Shown here piece by piece: positions 10,554 through 18,681 of a stretch of 64,000 nt of DNA. The DNA lies in NCBI RefSeq assembly GCF_001010945.1, contig NZ_LBHB01000003.1, forward strand, positions 62,001-126,000, read 5' to 3'. The DNA comes from Aurantiacibacter luteus (GTDB lineage: Bacteria > Pseudomonadota > Alphaproteobacteria > Sphingomonadales > Sphingomonadaceae). A model generated the notes under the pieces. That model saw only the letters and a list, made by a program, of their open reading frames with translations, had not been told where the DNA came from and made no database searches. The position numbers were made by a program, and so were the translations under genes. Positions within the stretch are counted from its first letter, which is position 1. Every line of letters starts with the position of its first letter.

Positions 10554-10586
10554 AAAGGGGAGCGGCCCGGCGGGCGGCTCCCCTTT
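10554..10586. terminator. Bidirectional terminator between tamB and the fasciclin gene
   Basis: Ten-base stem AAAGGGGAGC (10554-10563) pairs with GCTCCCCTTT (10577-10586). A run of five A on the left (10552-10556) gives a U-tract for minus-strand transcripts; the right side gives only CCCTTT. It lies between convergent genes and should serve both, with the better U-tract for the fasciclin operon. Confidence 0.8.
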
Positions 10587-10602
10587 GTCGTTGCCTTTAC
10601 GG

Positions 10603-11166
10603 TCAGCCTTCGGGATCAAAATCCGTCAGCACGGTATCGACAGGATAGACTACGCCGTTGGTGCCTTGCATCGATTGACCAAGCGTCGCCACCTGGTCGC
10701 CGTCCGTCTGCTTCACGGTCACGGCATCGCCGTCCTGCGTGAAGGTCAGCGTGCGCTCGCCCATCGTCTGCATTTCCACCGAACCGTCGCCCCGCTCGAG
10801 CGCGGCAGTGATGTCCTCGATCGTCATATAGCCGGGCACGATGTGGTCGCGCAGCACGGCGAGCAGCGCCGGACGCGCTTCCTCGCCCTCGAAATCGGGG
10901 CCGAGCGCAGCCATTGCCTCGTCGGTCGGGGCGAAGACGGTATAGGGCGCGTTCCCGTCGAAAGCGTCGGCGAGGCCGGCATCGTTCATCAGGTCCTTCA
11001 CCGTGTCGAGCCCATCGCCCGAGGCGATCAGCGCCGAGAGCGTCTCCGAACTCATCTCCGCGCCTTCACCGGTTGCCGCCGCTTCCTCGTCCACCGGATC
11101 GTAGGAGCAGGCGGAAAGGCCGAGCGCGAGGGCCGAAGCGAGTGCGAGGAAGCGGGCCTTGCCCAT
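10603..11166 (-). CDS. Fasciclin-domain lipoprotein
   Basis: Envelope lipoprotein of about 187 residues with a lipobox LSAC after a short hydrophobic segment and one fasciclin (FAS1) domain. FAS1 box features are visible: APYTVFAPTDEAMAAL near the middle and the H-box-like region TLTFTQDGDAVTV. FAS1 proteins are usually adhesion or matrix proteins. Two adjacent ATG codons (11169 and 11166) follow a GAGGGG ribosome site; 11166 has the better spacing. A GTG at 11181 overlaps the stop of the upstream gene (GTGA) and is an alternative start. It is co-transcribed with the Gly/Asn- and Tyr-rich secreted protein. Confidence 0.85.
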   Translation of the reverse strand: MGKARFLALASALALGLSACSYDPVDEEAAATGEGAEMSSETLSALIASGDGLDTVKDLMNDAGLADAFDGNAPYTVFAPTDEAMAALGPDFEGEEARPALLAVLRDHIVPGYMTIEDITAALERGDGSVEMQTMGERTLTFTQDGDAVTVKQTDGDQVATLGQSMQGTNGVVYPVDTVLTDFDPEG

Positions 11167-11177
11167 CATCGCGCCCC

Positions 11178-12281
11178 TCACAGCAGCAACTCGATAGCGG
11201 CCTGGACGAGCTGCGTCGTTGGGTCGACCTGGTACACGTAACCGTTGTTGTAACGGTAATAGCTGTCCGGCGTATCGTAATACTGGTCACGGTAGCTGTA
11301 AGGCACGTTGTAGGCATCATAACCGCGCGGCATTGGCTGGCCCACCACGAAGTCGTTGCCCGTCAGCAGCGCCGCGATCGACTGGATCGCCGAGGTCTGC
11401 GGGTCGAGGCGGTAGACCACGTTGTCGGCATAGCGGTAATCGTTGCCGAAACCGTAATAGTCCGAATAGTACCGCGGCATCGAGTTGTAGCCGTAATTCG
11501 ACGGCCACGGGTTGCCGACCGACAGCGCACCGCCGAACAGCGGGATGTAGCCGCCCACGCGGTTGCCGTCGTACCGCATCAGGTAACCGTCGTTGTAGTA
11601 GTAGTTGCCACTGTCGTAGCGCGACAGGCCCCACCAGTCGGGCGAGTAACGCGAGTAGCGGTCGCTATAGCGGTCCCAGTCGCCGCTCTGGCGCAGCTGG
11701 CCGGGAGGGTTACAGCCGTTGTTCTTGCGCGCGAGACCCGGCGGGCACCCGTCGAGCGGGGCGTAGTTGCGGGTGTTGACGTAATCGAAGAAATCGCCGT
11801 CGCGGTCGCGGTTCCAGTCGCGATAGTCGCGGCCGTAATCGGCGTAGCGACCGTCGCGCGTGTCGACTCGGTAGCCGTCGTTGCCGCGCGTTTCCACGCG
11901 GACGGCGCGGTCGGCGTTTCCGTTGCCGTTGCCATTCCCGGCATTCCCACGCGTTTGCGGACGCATGGCCTGGCCGTTGCCACCGCCGTTGCCGTTGCCG
12001 CGCGCATCATGCCCGCCACCGCGATTGCCGTTGCCGCGCATGTCCTGACCGCCGCCACCGCGATTGCCGTTGCCGTTGCCGTTGCCACGGTTGCCGCGCA
12101 TCTCCTGCCCGCCCCCGCGATTGTCGCGCTGGGCGTTGCCGTTGCCGCCGCCGCCGTTGCCTTGGGCCTGCTGGCCGTTGCCGCGACCCTGGCCGTTGCC
12201 GTTTCCGTTTCCGTTGCCCTGCGCGAGAGCGGGCGTTGCCGCCATCGCCAGTGCCGAGACTGTTGCTATCCAGAATTTCAT
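11178..12281 (-). CDS. Secreted Gly/Asn-rich and Tyr-rich protein, function unknown
   Basis: 367 residues, unrecognised. A clear signal peptide (FWIATVSALAMAATPALAQ) is followed by roughly 120 residues of low-complexity Gly-Asn repeats with Gln and Arg (GNGNGNGNGQGRGNGQ and similar). Then comes a Tyr/Arg/Asp-rich region and a C-terminal part with two similar segments: VVYRLDPQTSAIQSIAALL and, at the very end, YVYQVDPTTQLVQAAIELL. The ATG at 12281 is supported by an AAGGAG site 7 bases upstream. Composition suggests a disordered, possibly matrix or surface-associated protein; the fasciclin lipoprotein behind it fits that idea but does not prove it. Confidence 0.8.
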   Translation of the reverse strand: MKFWIATVSALAMAATPALAQGNGNGNGNGQGRGNGQQAQGNGGGGNGNAQRDNRGGGQEMRGNRGNGNGNGNRGGGGQDMRGNGNRGGGHDARGNGNGGGNGQAMRPQTRGNAGNGNGNGNADRAVRVETRGNDGYRVDTRDGRYADYGRDYRDWNRDRDGDFFDYVNTRNYAPLDGCPPGLARKNNGCNPPGQLRQSGDWDRYSDRYSRYSPDWWGLSRYDSGNYYYNDGYLMRYDGNRVGGYIPLFGGALSVGNPWPSNYGYNSMPRYYSDYYGFGNDYRYADNVVYRLDPQTSAIQSIAALLTGNDFVVGQPMPRGYDAYNVPYSYRDQYYDTPDSYYRYNNGYVYQVDPTTQLVQAAIELLL

Positions 12282-12366
12282 GGTTAGAACTCCTTTGCCC
12301 CATGAAACACGATACAATGGTGGTAAGTTCCGACCGAAGGTTAACCTCCGGCAACCCGCGACGAGT

Positions 12367-12981
12367 CTACCCGGGTTTGCGATAGAGCGCTGCTTCGGCG
12401 GCACGTCGGCGGACAAGGCCTTTCATGACGCGGCCGCCAGCGAAGCACCAGCGATCGAACTCACGCGACGCGCCCGCATGGTCGCCCGCCCTGTGCCTGC
12501 GGGTAAGCGTGGCGCGGGCGATCGCACCGGTGTTATAATGGAAACTGACCATGGCATCGAACTGGCTCTGGGTGGTCGGCGCGTCGCCGATGGCCGCCGC
12601 GACCTCGGCGGCATAACGGGCGAGATCGCTTTCGAGGCGCGCTTCGCACTCCGCCGCACTCCACACGGTGCCCTGGGCGATGCGCCCGCCGTGTACGTGG
12701 TCACGTCCCGTCGCGCCCCAGCCGATCGTCCATGGCGCGCCGCCGGTGCCGGGGTCGGGATAGGCTTCGAAAGCGCCGTCCGCGCGCCGCCTCGCGCAGC
12801 CCTCGAACCGCTTGATGAGAGCCACGCCTTCGGGCCCGATTTGCCACGGGGGAGCAGACGCGGCGCCCTCGTCCGACCGGCTCAGCCCGTCGAGCGCGGC
12901 GTCGATGGCATTGACCTCGCGCTGGCGCAGCGGGCGGCCGAGAAGGCGGCGGATGATGTCAAACACGGGCTTGCGGCGCAT
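12367..12981 (-). CDS. GH24 lysozyme (phage-type endolysin)
   Basis: 204-residue muramidase of glycoside hydrolase family 24, cleaving the MurNAc-GlcNAc bond of peptidoglycan. The likely catalytic triad is Glu60 (RFEGC), Asp76 (YPDPG) and Thr85 (TIGWG). Relative to T4 lysozyme there is an insert of about seven residues between Glu and Asp, seen as ARRRADG. No signal peptide or holin is visible. The ATG at 12981 has AGGAG six bases upstream. No other phage gene is nearby, so it may be a domesticated endolysin. It is divergent from the XRE regulator across 146 bases that carry that regulator's operators. Confidence 0.88.
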   Translation of the reverse strand: MRRKPVFDIIRRLLGRPLRQREVNAIDAALDGLSRSDEGAASAPPWQIGPEGVALIKRFEGCARRRADGAFEAYPDPGTGGAPWTIGWGATGRDHVHGGRIAQGTVWSAAECEARLESDLARYAAEVAAAIGDAPTTQSQFDAMVSFHYNTGAIARATLTRRHRAGDHAGASREFDRWCFAGGRVMKGLVRRRAAEAALYRKPG

Positions 12982-13059
12982 GGTGAGCTCCTGGAATGCG
13001 ATGTGGGGCGGCGGGGCTAGGCAGCAAGCACAGCTGTAGGAAAGGAGCTTGCGGTACTT

Positions 13060-13109
13060 GTAAAGAGCTCTTGACTGACAAGAGGTCTTTACAGTAAAGA
13101 GCTCTTTAC
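13060..13109. promoter_or_regulatory. Three phased operator palindromes overlapping a candidate XRE promoter
   Basis: Three 16-base palindromes stand 17 bases apart with one-base spacers: 13060-13075 (one mismatch to the best copy), 13077-13092 (three mismatches) and 13094-13109, a perfect GTAAAGAGCTCTTTAC. A candidate -35 TTGACT at 13071 overlaps copy 1, and TAAAGA at 13095, 18 bases downstream, overlaps copy 3. The array ends 18 bases before the regulator's GTG. Autorepression by the XRE protein is the simplest reading; the divergent lysozyme promoter may also be affected. Confidence 0.75.
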
Positions 13110-13127
13110 AGGCAGGTTGGAGATTCG

Positions 13128-13334
13128 GTGAAGAACCGCGTGAAGGAACACCGCGAGCGGGCGGGCTGGAGCCAGGGCGAACTCGCCCGGCGGCTCGGCG
13201 TGTCGCGGCAGACGATCAACGCGGTGGAGACCGACAAGTACGATCCCAGCCTGCCGCTGGCGCTGCGCATGGCGAAGCTGTTCGCCGTTGCCGTTCCGGA
13301 CCTTTTCATCGACGAGTGGGAGCCCGAGGCATGA
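13128..13334 (+). CDS. XRE-family helix-turn-helix regulator
   Basis: 68-residue DNA-binding protein that is almost entirely one HTH_3 domain (WSQGELARRLGVSRQTINAV as the turn-helix part). It resembles small YozG/PlcR-like repressors that are paired with membrane proteins. The GTG start at 13128 is the only one that keeps the full first helix. Its stop overlaps the start of the downstream membrane-protein gene (ATGA). Palindromic operators immediately upstream suggest it represses its own operon. Confidence 0.88.
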   Translation: MKNRVKEHRERAGWSQGELARRLGVSRQTINAVETDKYDPSLPLALRMAKLFAVAVPDLFIDEWEPEA

Positions 13335-13996
13335 CCGACACGACGACCAACATCGAAGCCGCCGACCGCAAGCGCCGCCTGAAGAAGACCGCCTTTGCCC
13401 TCTTTCTGGGCGGCGTCGTCGGCTTTCTCGGCGCGATGGCGGGGATGGAACTGGCCGACAGCGGAGCTTTTGGCGCCTTCGATCCCTCGCGCGAAATCGC
13501 GCTGCTGGTGGCCATCCTCTACGCCATTACCGGGCTCGGCATACTCGCCGGTATCGCCTTCCCGCGCGCCGGAGCGACGTTCCTCAATGTCGAGGATGCC
13601 GACGAACTCCGCGAACAGCGCGCCATGCTGACCATGAGCGGGCTCGGCATGACCCTGATGGGCGCGGCGCTTGCGGTGGTGGCGCTTGGCGGTGCCGACG
13701 GCGCGATAGCGCCGGGCACTGCCGTGGCCCTGTACGCCGTATTGAGCGTTGCTGCCGTCGTGCTCTCGGTGAAGACCTTGAAGCTGCAGGACGAACTGAT
13801 GCGCGCCGTCGGCCGGCAGACCGGTATGGTCGCCTTCTACCTGCTGGCGCTGATCGGCGGCACTTGGGCCATGCTCGCCCACCTCGGCTTCGTGGCCGCT
13901 CCCGCGCCCCTCGACTGGCTGACGATGATCTGGTCGCTGATGCTGCTCGCCGCGTTCATCGTGGTGGCGCAGAAGGGCATGATGGTAATGCGTTGA
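13331..13996 (+). CDS. Six-helix membrane protein co-transcribed with the XRE regulator
   Basis: 221 residues, function unknown. About six transmembrane helices are visible: residues 20-40, 58-80, 97-120, 128-150, 163-186 and 195-218. The ATG at 13331 overlaps the regulator stop. XRE-plus-membrane-protein pairs of this style are common in sphingomonads, but their role is not established. A diverged 3' fragment of a homologous gene is found again at 14887-14952. Confidence 0.82.
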   Translation: MTDTTTNIEAADRKRRLKKTAFALFLGGVVGFLGAMAGMELADSGAFGAFDPSREIALLVAILYAITGLGILAGIAFPRAGATFLNVEDADELREQRAMLTMSGLGMTLMGAALAVVALGGADGAIAPGTAVALYAVLSVAAVVLSVKTLKLQDELMRAVGRQTGMVAFYLLALIGGTWAMLAHLGFVAAPAPLDWLTMIWSLMLLAAFIVVAQKGMMVMR

Positions 13997-14058
13997 AACT
14001 TAATCGGGCGTTCATGCGCGGGCGCAAGGATTGGGGTCAGGTTTTCAGGGGACCACAC

Positions 14059-14715
14059 ATGAACAGGACATTCGCCGGCGCCGCGCTCGCCGCCATTTGC
14101 ATTCCCGCCGCGCCCGTCGCCGCGCAGGATGCGGAGTGGGTTTCCACCCTCGAGGGGCGCGCGCCTGCCGAAATGGGCCTGGTCCTGCTGGGAGAGCGCG
14201 ACCATGCCGAGATCGTCGAGATCGTCGACCGGACGATGGGCATGACGCCCCCGGGAATGCGCGACTACGCCTTGTTGGAGCGTCCCGTGCGGATGGGCGA
14301 TGCCTGCCAGCGCGTGCGCTGGGACGTGACGGCGGGGATTTCCGATGGCCTTTCGACCCGCTCGGCCTATGCCCGTCGCCAGGTCGCACTTGCGCCTGCC
14401 GACCCTTGCGAATTTGCCGACTATGCGACCCTCGCAGATGGGATCGAGGACGAGCAGGGCGTTGAATTGTTGCGCATGGCGAGCGCGCTGCACGAAACCG
14501 GCCGTCCGCTGGAATGCGGCGACGAGACCGCATCGGACCTCTGCCGCACCGACAACTACCTCCGCCTGCAACTGCGCTACCTGACCGCCACCCGCATCGC
14601 GCGCGACGGCGACAGCACGGTGGTCTGGTTCGGCGAGCCCTTCACCGAGGTCCGCGTGCCCGACGACGAGGGATCTCCGATCGCCGTCGTGCGCCGGGTT
14701 CCCGCGGTATTCTGA
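14059..14715 (+). CDS. Secreted four-cysteine protein, copy 1, function unknown
   Basis: 218 residues with a signal peptide (FAGAALAAICIPAAPVAAQ). The mature part has four cysteines in CQRVRWDV, PCEFADY and LECGDETASDLC. All four, and the motifs around them, are kept in the neighbouring gene at 14985, so these are paralogues or xenologues of one unnamed family, and two disulfides are plausible. Overall identity between the two is low outside the motifs. The ATG at 14059 is the only start in front of the signal peptide. No family was recognised. Confidence 0.78.
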   Translation: MNRTFAGAALAAICIPAAPVAAQDAEWVSTLEGRAPAEMGLVLLGERDHAEIVEIVDRTMGMTPPGMRDYALLERPVRMGDACQRVRWDVTAGISDGLSTRSAYARRQVALAPADPCEFADYATLADGIEDEQGVELLRMASALHETGRPLECGDETASDLCRTDNYLRLQLRYLTATRIARDGDSTVVWFGEPFTEVRVPDDEGSPIAVVRRVPAVF

Positions 14716-14717
14716 CG

Positions 14718-14748
14718 AAAAAAAGGCCGCCCGGTTTCCCGGGCGGCC
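14718..14748. terminator. Perfect hairpin terminator (ancestral glnA-type)
   Basis: Ten-base perfect stem GGCCGCCCGG (14725-14734) with CCGGGCGGCC (14739-14748), loop TTTC, next to seven A at 14718-14724. It reads best as a terminator for minus-strand transcription, although only a glnA stub now lies behind it. A degenerate copy stands behind the intact glnA at 15671-15698. Confidence 0.85.
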
Positions 14749-14776
14749 CTCTTGATCCGGTTACCGGTAGCGCTGG

Positions 14777-14880
14777 TTACATGCTGTAATAGAGATCGAA
14801 TTCCACCGCGCTCGGGGTGGTTTCGACGCGCATGACCTCTTCCCACTTCAGCACGATGTACGCGTCGATCTGGTCCTTGG
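14777..14880 (-). pseudogene. 3' fragment of glnA (last about 34 codons)
   Basis: Matches the last 104 bases of the intact glnA (15725-15828) at 95 of 104 positions. Read on the minus strand it gives [18 protein letters not shown] and continues to the same C-terminus and stop, with one amino-acid change (Glu to Val). Eight of the nine differences fall in third codon positions and are silent, so the fragment diverged while it was still part of a working gene. It has no start, no 5' part and no promoter. Confidence 0.85.
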
Positions 14881-14886
14881 CGATGC

Positions 14887-14952
14887 TCTGGTCGCTGATT
14901 GCGCGCCGCTTTCATCGTGGTGGCTAGGAGGGGCATCGTGGGCATGCGTTGA
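14887..14952 (+). pseudogene. 3' fragment of the six-helix membrane-protein gene
   Basis: Resembles the end of the membrane-protein gene at 13331-13996. From 14899 it reads LRAAFIVVARRGIVGMR and stops, against LLAAFIVVAQKGMMVMR in the intact gene. About 42 of the last 54 bases agree. A two-base deletion near 14898 breaks the frame with the few matching bases before it. Together with the glnA fragment it marks a recombination junction at about 14881-14888. Confidence 0.75.
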
Positions 14953-14984
14953 CAGGCACCGCTGACGCGACCAGATTTTTGGCC

Positions 14985-15659
14985 ATGATACTGCGGACCC
15001 TGACTACCGGCATCATTTTGCTGGCCTTGGCGCGAGGCGCCGCGGCGCAGGATGTGGATCTTTCCTGGCGGGATCTCGACGGCCTTACTCCGGCGCAGAT
15101 CGGTGACCGGGCGCTTGCCGGGCTCGACCATGAAGAGATCGTAGCGATCGAGGTGAACAGGGCCGCCTTGACTGCCCAAGGCGAGCATCGCGTCTTGCTT
15201 CACGAACTGCCCAAGCGATTGGGGGAGGTGGGATGCGTGAGGACGGTGTGGGATGTCACCCTACTGGACGCGCCCGACGTTTCGGAGCGGCATCGTCAAA
15301 TGGCCCTCGCAGGCCGCAGAAGCGCAAAGCGTGTCGCATATTCACCGGACCGTCCATGTTTGTTTGCCGATTTCGTCAGGGTTAGCGGCATATCTCCAGA
15401 ACAGGCTATGGCGGGACTGGCACATCTCGCCGAGTGGCGATCGCAAGAGCGCGCGTTGGAGTGTGGTGACACCTCTGGCTCCGACATCTGCACGAGGCCG
15501 CAGGCAGCCATTTCCATGGCTCGTCAGACGGCGCCGCTGGTGATCGGACGTGAAGGGGCGGAATGGTGGTACGCGTTGCGGCCGGGGACACGGCTGCGCT
15601 TGGCCGACGATCTGACTGCGCCCGCGCGGCTGGAATTGCGGATACCTGTGCCCTTCTAG
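14985..15659 (+). CDS. Secreted four-cysteine protein, copy 2, function unknown
   Basis: 224 residues with a signal peptide (RTLTTGIILLALARGAAAQ) and the same four mature cysteines as the copy at 14059: GCVRTVWDV, RPCLFADF and LECGDTSGSDIC. It sits in the same relative place, after the end of a membrane-protein gene and before a convergent glnA. The two proteins are much more different than the flanking fragments, so they probably come from different lineages or evolve fast. The ATG at 14985 gives the best signal peptide. No family was recognised. Confidence 0.76.
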   Translation: MILRTLTTGIILLALARGAAAQDVDLSWRDLDGLTPAQIGDRALAGLDHEEIVAIEVNRAALTAQGEHRVLLHELPKRLGEVGCVRTVWDVTLLDAPDVSERHRQMALAGRRSAKRVAYSPDRPCLFADFVRVSGISPEQAMAGLAHLAEWRSQERALECGDTSGSDICTRPQAAISMARQTAPLVIGREGAEWWYALRPGTRLRLADDLTAPARLELRIPVPF

Positions 15660-15670
15660 CGAGAAGCGAA

Positions 15671-15698
15671 AGGGCCGCCCGGTTTCCCGAGCGACCCT
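15671..15698 (-). terminator. Degenerate glnA terminator
   Basis: A GGGCCGCCCGG stem (15672-15682) faces CCGAGCGACCC (15687-15697) with two A-C mismatches, and the U-tract on the minus strand is weak (CCCTTTCGCTTC). It lies 27 bases after the glnA stop and aligns with the perfect hairpin at 14718-14748. Confidence 0.6.
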
Positions 15699-15724
15699 CC
15701 TGATCCGGTTACCGGCAGCGCAGG

Positions 15725-17134
15725 TTACATGCTGTAGTAGAGGTCGAACTCCACCGCGCTCGGCGTCGTCTCGACGCGCATGACCTCTTCCCACTTGAGC
15801 TCGATGTAGGCGTCGATCTGGTCCTTGGTGAAGACGTCGCCGGCGAGCAGGAACTCGTGGTCCTTTTCCAGCTCGGTCAGCGCCTCGCGCAAGCTGCCGC
15901 ACACGGTCGGCACTTCCTTCAACTCCTCGGGCGGCAGGTCGTAGAGGTTCTTGTCCATCGCCTCGCCGGGATGGATCTTGTTCTGGATGCCGTCGAGACC
16001 CGCCATCAGCAGCGCGGCATAGGCGAGGTAGGGGTTGGCCATCGCGTCGGGGAAGCGGAACTCCACGCGCTTGGCCTTTTCGCCCGAACCGTAGGGAATG
16101 CGGCACGATGCCGAGCGGTTGCGCGCCGAGTAGGCGAGCAGTACCGGCGCCTCGAACCCCGGAACCAGCCGCTTGTAGCTGTTGGTGGTGGGGTTGGTGA
16201 AGGCGTTCAGCGCCTTGGCGTGCTTGATGACGCCGCCGATGTAGTAGAGGCAGTTGTCCGACAGCCCGGCATAGCCGTTGCCGGCAAAGGTCGGCTTGCC
16301 GCCGTCCCAGATCGACATGTGGGTGTGCATGCCGCTGCCGTTGTCGTCCTTGATCGGCTTGGGCATGAAGGTCGCCGTCTTGCCGTAGGCGTGGGCGACC
16401 TGGTGCACGACGTACTTGTAGATCTGCATGCGGTCGGCGGTCTGCACCAGGGTGCCGAAGGTGAGGCCGAGCTCGTGCTGCGCGGCGGCCACCTCGTGGT
16501 GGTGCTTGTCGCAGGGCAGGCCCATTTCCAGCATGGTCGAGACCATCTCGCCGCGAATGTCGACGGCGCTGTCGATCGGGGCGACGGGGAAATAGCCGCC
16601 CTTCACGCGCGGGCGATGCGCCATGTTGCCGCTGTCGTAGTCGGTGCCGGTATTGGTCGGCAGTTCCACGTCATCGATCTGGAAGCCCGAACCGGCATAG
16701 CCGTCCTCGAAGCGGACGTCGTCGAACATGAAGAACTCGGCTTCCGGGCCGACATAGACGGTGTCGCCGATGCCGGTGGACTTGAGGTAGGCCTCGGCAC
16801 GCTTGGCTGTGGTGCGCGGGTCGCGGCCGTAGCCTTCGCCCGTGCTCGGCTCCACGATGTCGCAGTTGACGATCATCATCGGGGTGGCGCTGAACGGGTC
16901 CATCCACACCTCCTCGAGGTCGGGCTTCAGGATCATGTCGCTCTCGTTGATGGCCTTCCACCCGGCGATGGAGGAGCCGTCGAACATCAGGCCTTCTTCA
17001 AGCTGGTCCTCGTCGAGCGCGCTCGCGACCATCGAGAGGTGCTGCCACTTGCCCTTGGGATCGGTGAAGCGAAGGTCGACCCACTCGATCTCCTCGTCCT
17101 TGATGCGCTTGATGATGTCGGATGCCTTGGACAT
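15725..17134 (-). CDS. glnA: Glutamine synthetase, type I
   Basis: 469-residue dodecameric GSI that makes glutamine from glutamate, ammonia and ATP. Seen: the N-terminal latch region [10 protein letters not shown], the ATP-binding segment [20 protein letters not shown], and the adenylylation loop [10 protein letters not shown] with the target Tyr near residue 398, so GlnE-type control is likely. The ATG at 17134 begins MSKASDIIK, a usual GSI start. It follows glnB by 46 bases on the same strand, the standard alphaproteobacterial glnBA order. Its 3' end is duplicated as a stub at 14777-14880. Confidence 0.96.
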   Translation of the reverse strand: MSKASDIIKRIKDEEIEWVDLRFTDPKGKWQHLSMVASALDEDQLEEGLMFDGSSIAGWKAINESDMILKPDLEEVWMDPFSATPMMIVNCDIVEPSTGEGYGRDPRTTAKRAEAYLKSTGIGDTVYVGPEAEFFMFDDVRFEDGYAGSGFQIDDVELPTNTGTDYDSGNMAHRPRVKGGYFPVAPIDSAVDIRGEMVSTMLEMGLPCDKHHHEVAAAQHELGLTFGTLVQTADRMQIYKYVVHQVAHAYGKTATFMPKPIKDDNGSGMHTHMSIWDGGKPTFAGNGYAGLSDNCLYYIGGVIKHAKALNAFTNPTTNSYKRLVPGFEAPVLLAYSARNRSASCRIPYGSGEKAKRVEFRFPDAMANPYLAYAALLMAGLDGIQNKIHPGEAMDKNLYDLPPEELKEVPTVCGSLREALTELEKDHEFLLAGDVFTKDQIDAYIELKWEEVMRVETTPSAVEFDLYYSM

Positions 17135-17180
17135 GTCGTATTCCTTCAGATGGGTGTTCGATGATTGGGGTGGGGCGCTC

Positions 17181-17657
<477 letters not shown>

Positions 17658-17754
17658 TTACCGCAGTCGGCGGAAGATTCGTGCGCAGCTGCCTGACGCT
17701 CGGCGAAAGGCGTGGGCAATCGACGTGCAGTGCTGCCCAAACCTTGGGCAGGGG

Positions 17755-18681
17755 TCAGACCCGGAGGCCGGCGAGTTCGTCCGTTCCCGCCATCAGGTTC
17801 AGGCACTGCACCGCAGCCCCGCTCGCGCCCTTGCCGAGATTGTCGAGCATGGCGACGAGCCGCGCGCGGCTGCCGTCGGCACTGCCCAGCACCCACAGGT
17901 CGAGGCGATCGGACGGCGGCACACCTTCGCGCAGCACCAGTTCCGACGGCGCGCCCTCGTGCACGGTGACGAGGCGCGAGGCCTCGTAATAGCGGGCGAG
18001 TTCGGCGCGCAGGCGGTCGGGCGCGGCGGCGGTGCGCATGGCCGAAACCGGCAGCGGCACCTCCACCAGCATCCCGCGGAAGGCCGGGACCACCGAGGGC
18101 GCGAAGACCGGGGTGTGGTTGACGCCCGACTTGGCCTGCATCTCGGGCAGGTGCTTGTGGTCGAGGGAGAGGGCGTAGGTACGGAAGGCGAGATCGTCTT
18201 CCTCGCCGTAGCGCGCGATCAGGCTCTTGCCGCCGCCCGAATAGCCGGAGACGGCGTTGACGGTGTAGGGCCAGTCGCGCGGCAGCAGCCCGGCGCGCAC
18301 CAGCGGGGCCATCAGCGCTATGAACCCGGTTGGATAGCACCCGGGGTTCGATACCCGGCTGGCCTGCGCCACCACGCCGGGGCCGACGATCTCGGGAAAG
18401 CCGTAAATCCACCCCGGCGCGGTGCGGTGCGCGCTGGAGGCATCGATGATGCGCGTGCCGGCATCGGGCGCGAGCATGGCCACAGCCTCGCGCGCGGCTT
18501 CGTCGGGCAGGCACAGGATGGCGAAATCGGCAAAGTCGAGCGCTGACTTGCGGCAGGCGGGATCCTTGCGCTCGGCATCGGATAGCTGGATCAGCTCGAA
18601 CTCGTCGCGCCCCGCCAGCCGCTCGCGGATCTCGATGCCGGTGGTGCCCTCGGCACCGTCGATGAATAGGTTATAGGCCAT
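17755..18681 (-). CDS. argC: N-acetyl-gamma-glutamyl-phosphate reductase (short type)
   Basis: 308 residues. Reduces N-acetylglutamyl phosphate to the semialdehyde in arginine synthesis. An N-terminal dinucleotide-binding region (IDGAEGTTGIEI) is followed by the catalytic Cys115 in SNPGCYPTG and the GYSGGGKS loop. The length matches the short (type 2) ArgC, not the 345-residue form. The ATG at 18681 overlaps the stop of the upstream SH3 gene (TGATG). The 235 bases between it and glnB hold the sigma-54-like site and no gene that I can support. Confidence 0.92.
   Translation of the reverse strand: MAYNLFIDGAEGTTGIEIRERLAGRDEFELIQLSDAERKDPACRKSALDFADFAILCLPDEAAREAVAMLAPDAGTRIIDASSAHRTAPGWIYGFPEIVGPGVVAQASRVSNPGCYPTGFIALMAPLVRAGLLPRDWPYTVNAVSGYSGGGKSLIARYGEEDDLAFRTYALSLDHKHLPEMQAKSGVNHTPVFAPSVVPAFRGMLVEVPLPVSAMRTAAAPDRLRAELARYYEASRLVTVHEGAPSELVLREGVPPSDRLDLWVLGSADGSRARLVAMLDNLGKGASGAAVQCLNLMAGTDELAGLRV

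Noticed and set aside
10914-12287. Long plus-strand reading frame antisense to the Gly/Asn-rich gene, giving Val/Ala-rich protein
   Set aside because: It is the mirror of the repeated Gly-Asn codons, lacks a ribosome site and a sensible start, and the minus-strand frame has a signal peptide and AAGGAG site.
14577-15203. 208-codon minus-strand frame through the glnA stub
   Set aside because: It joins the stub to antisense of both secreted-protein genes; only the 104-base glnA part has homologous meaning, and there is no promoter.
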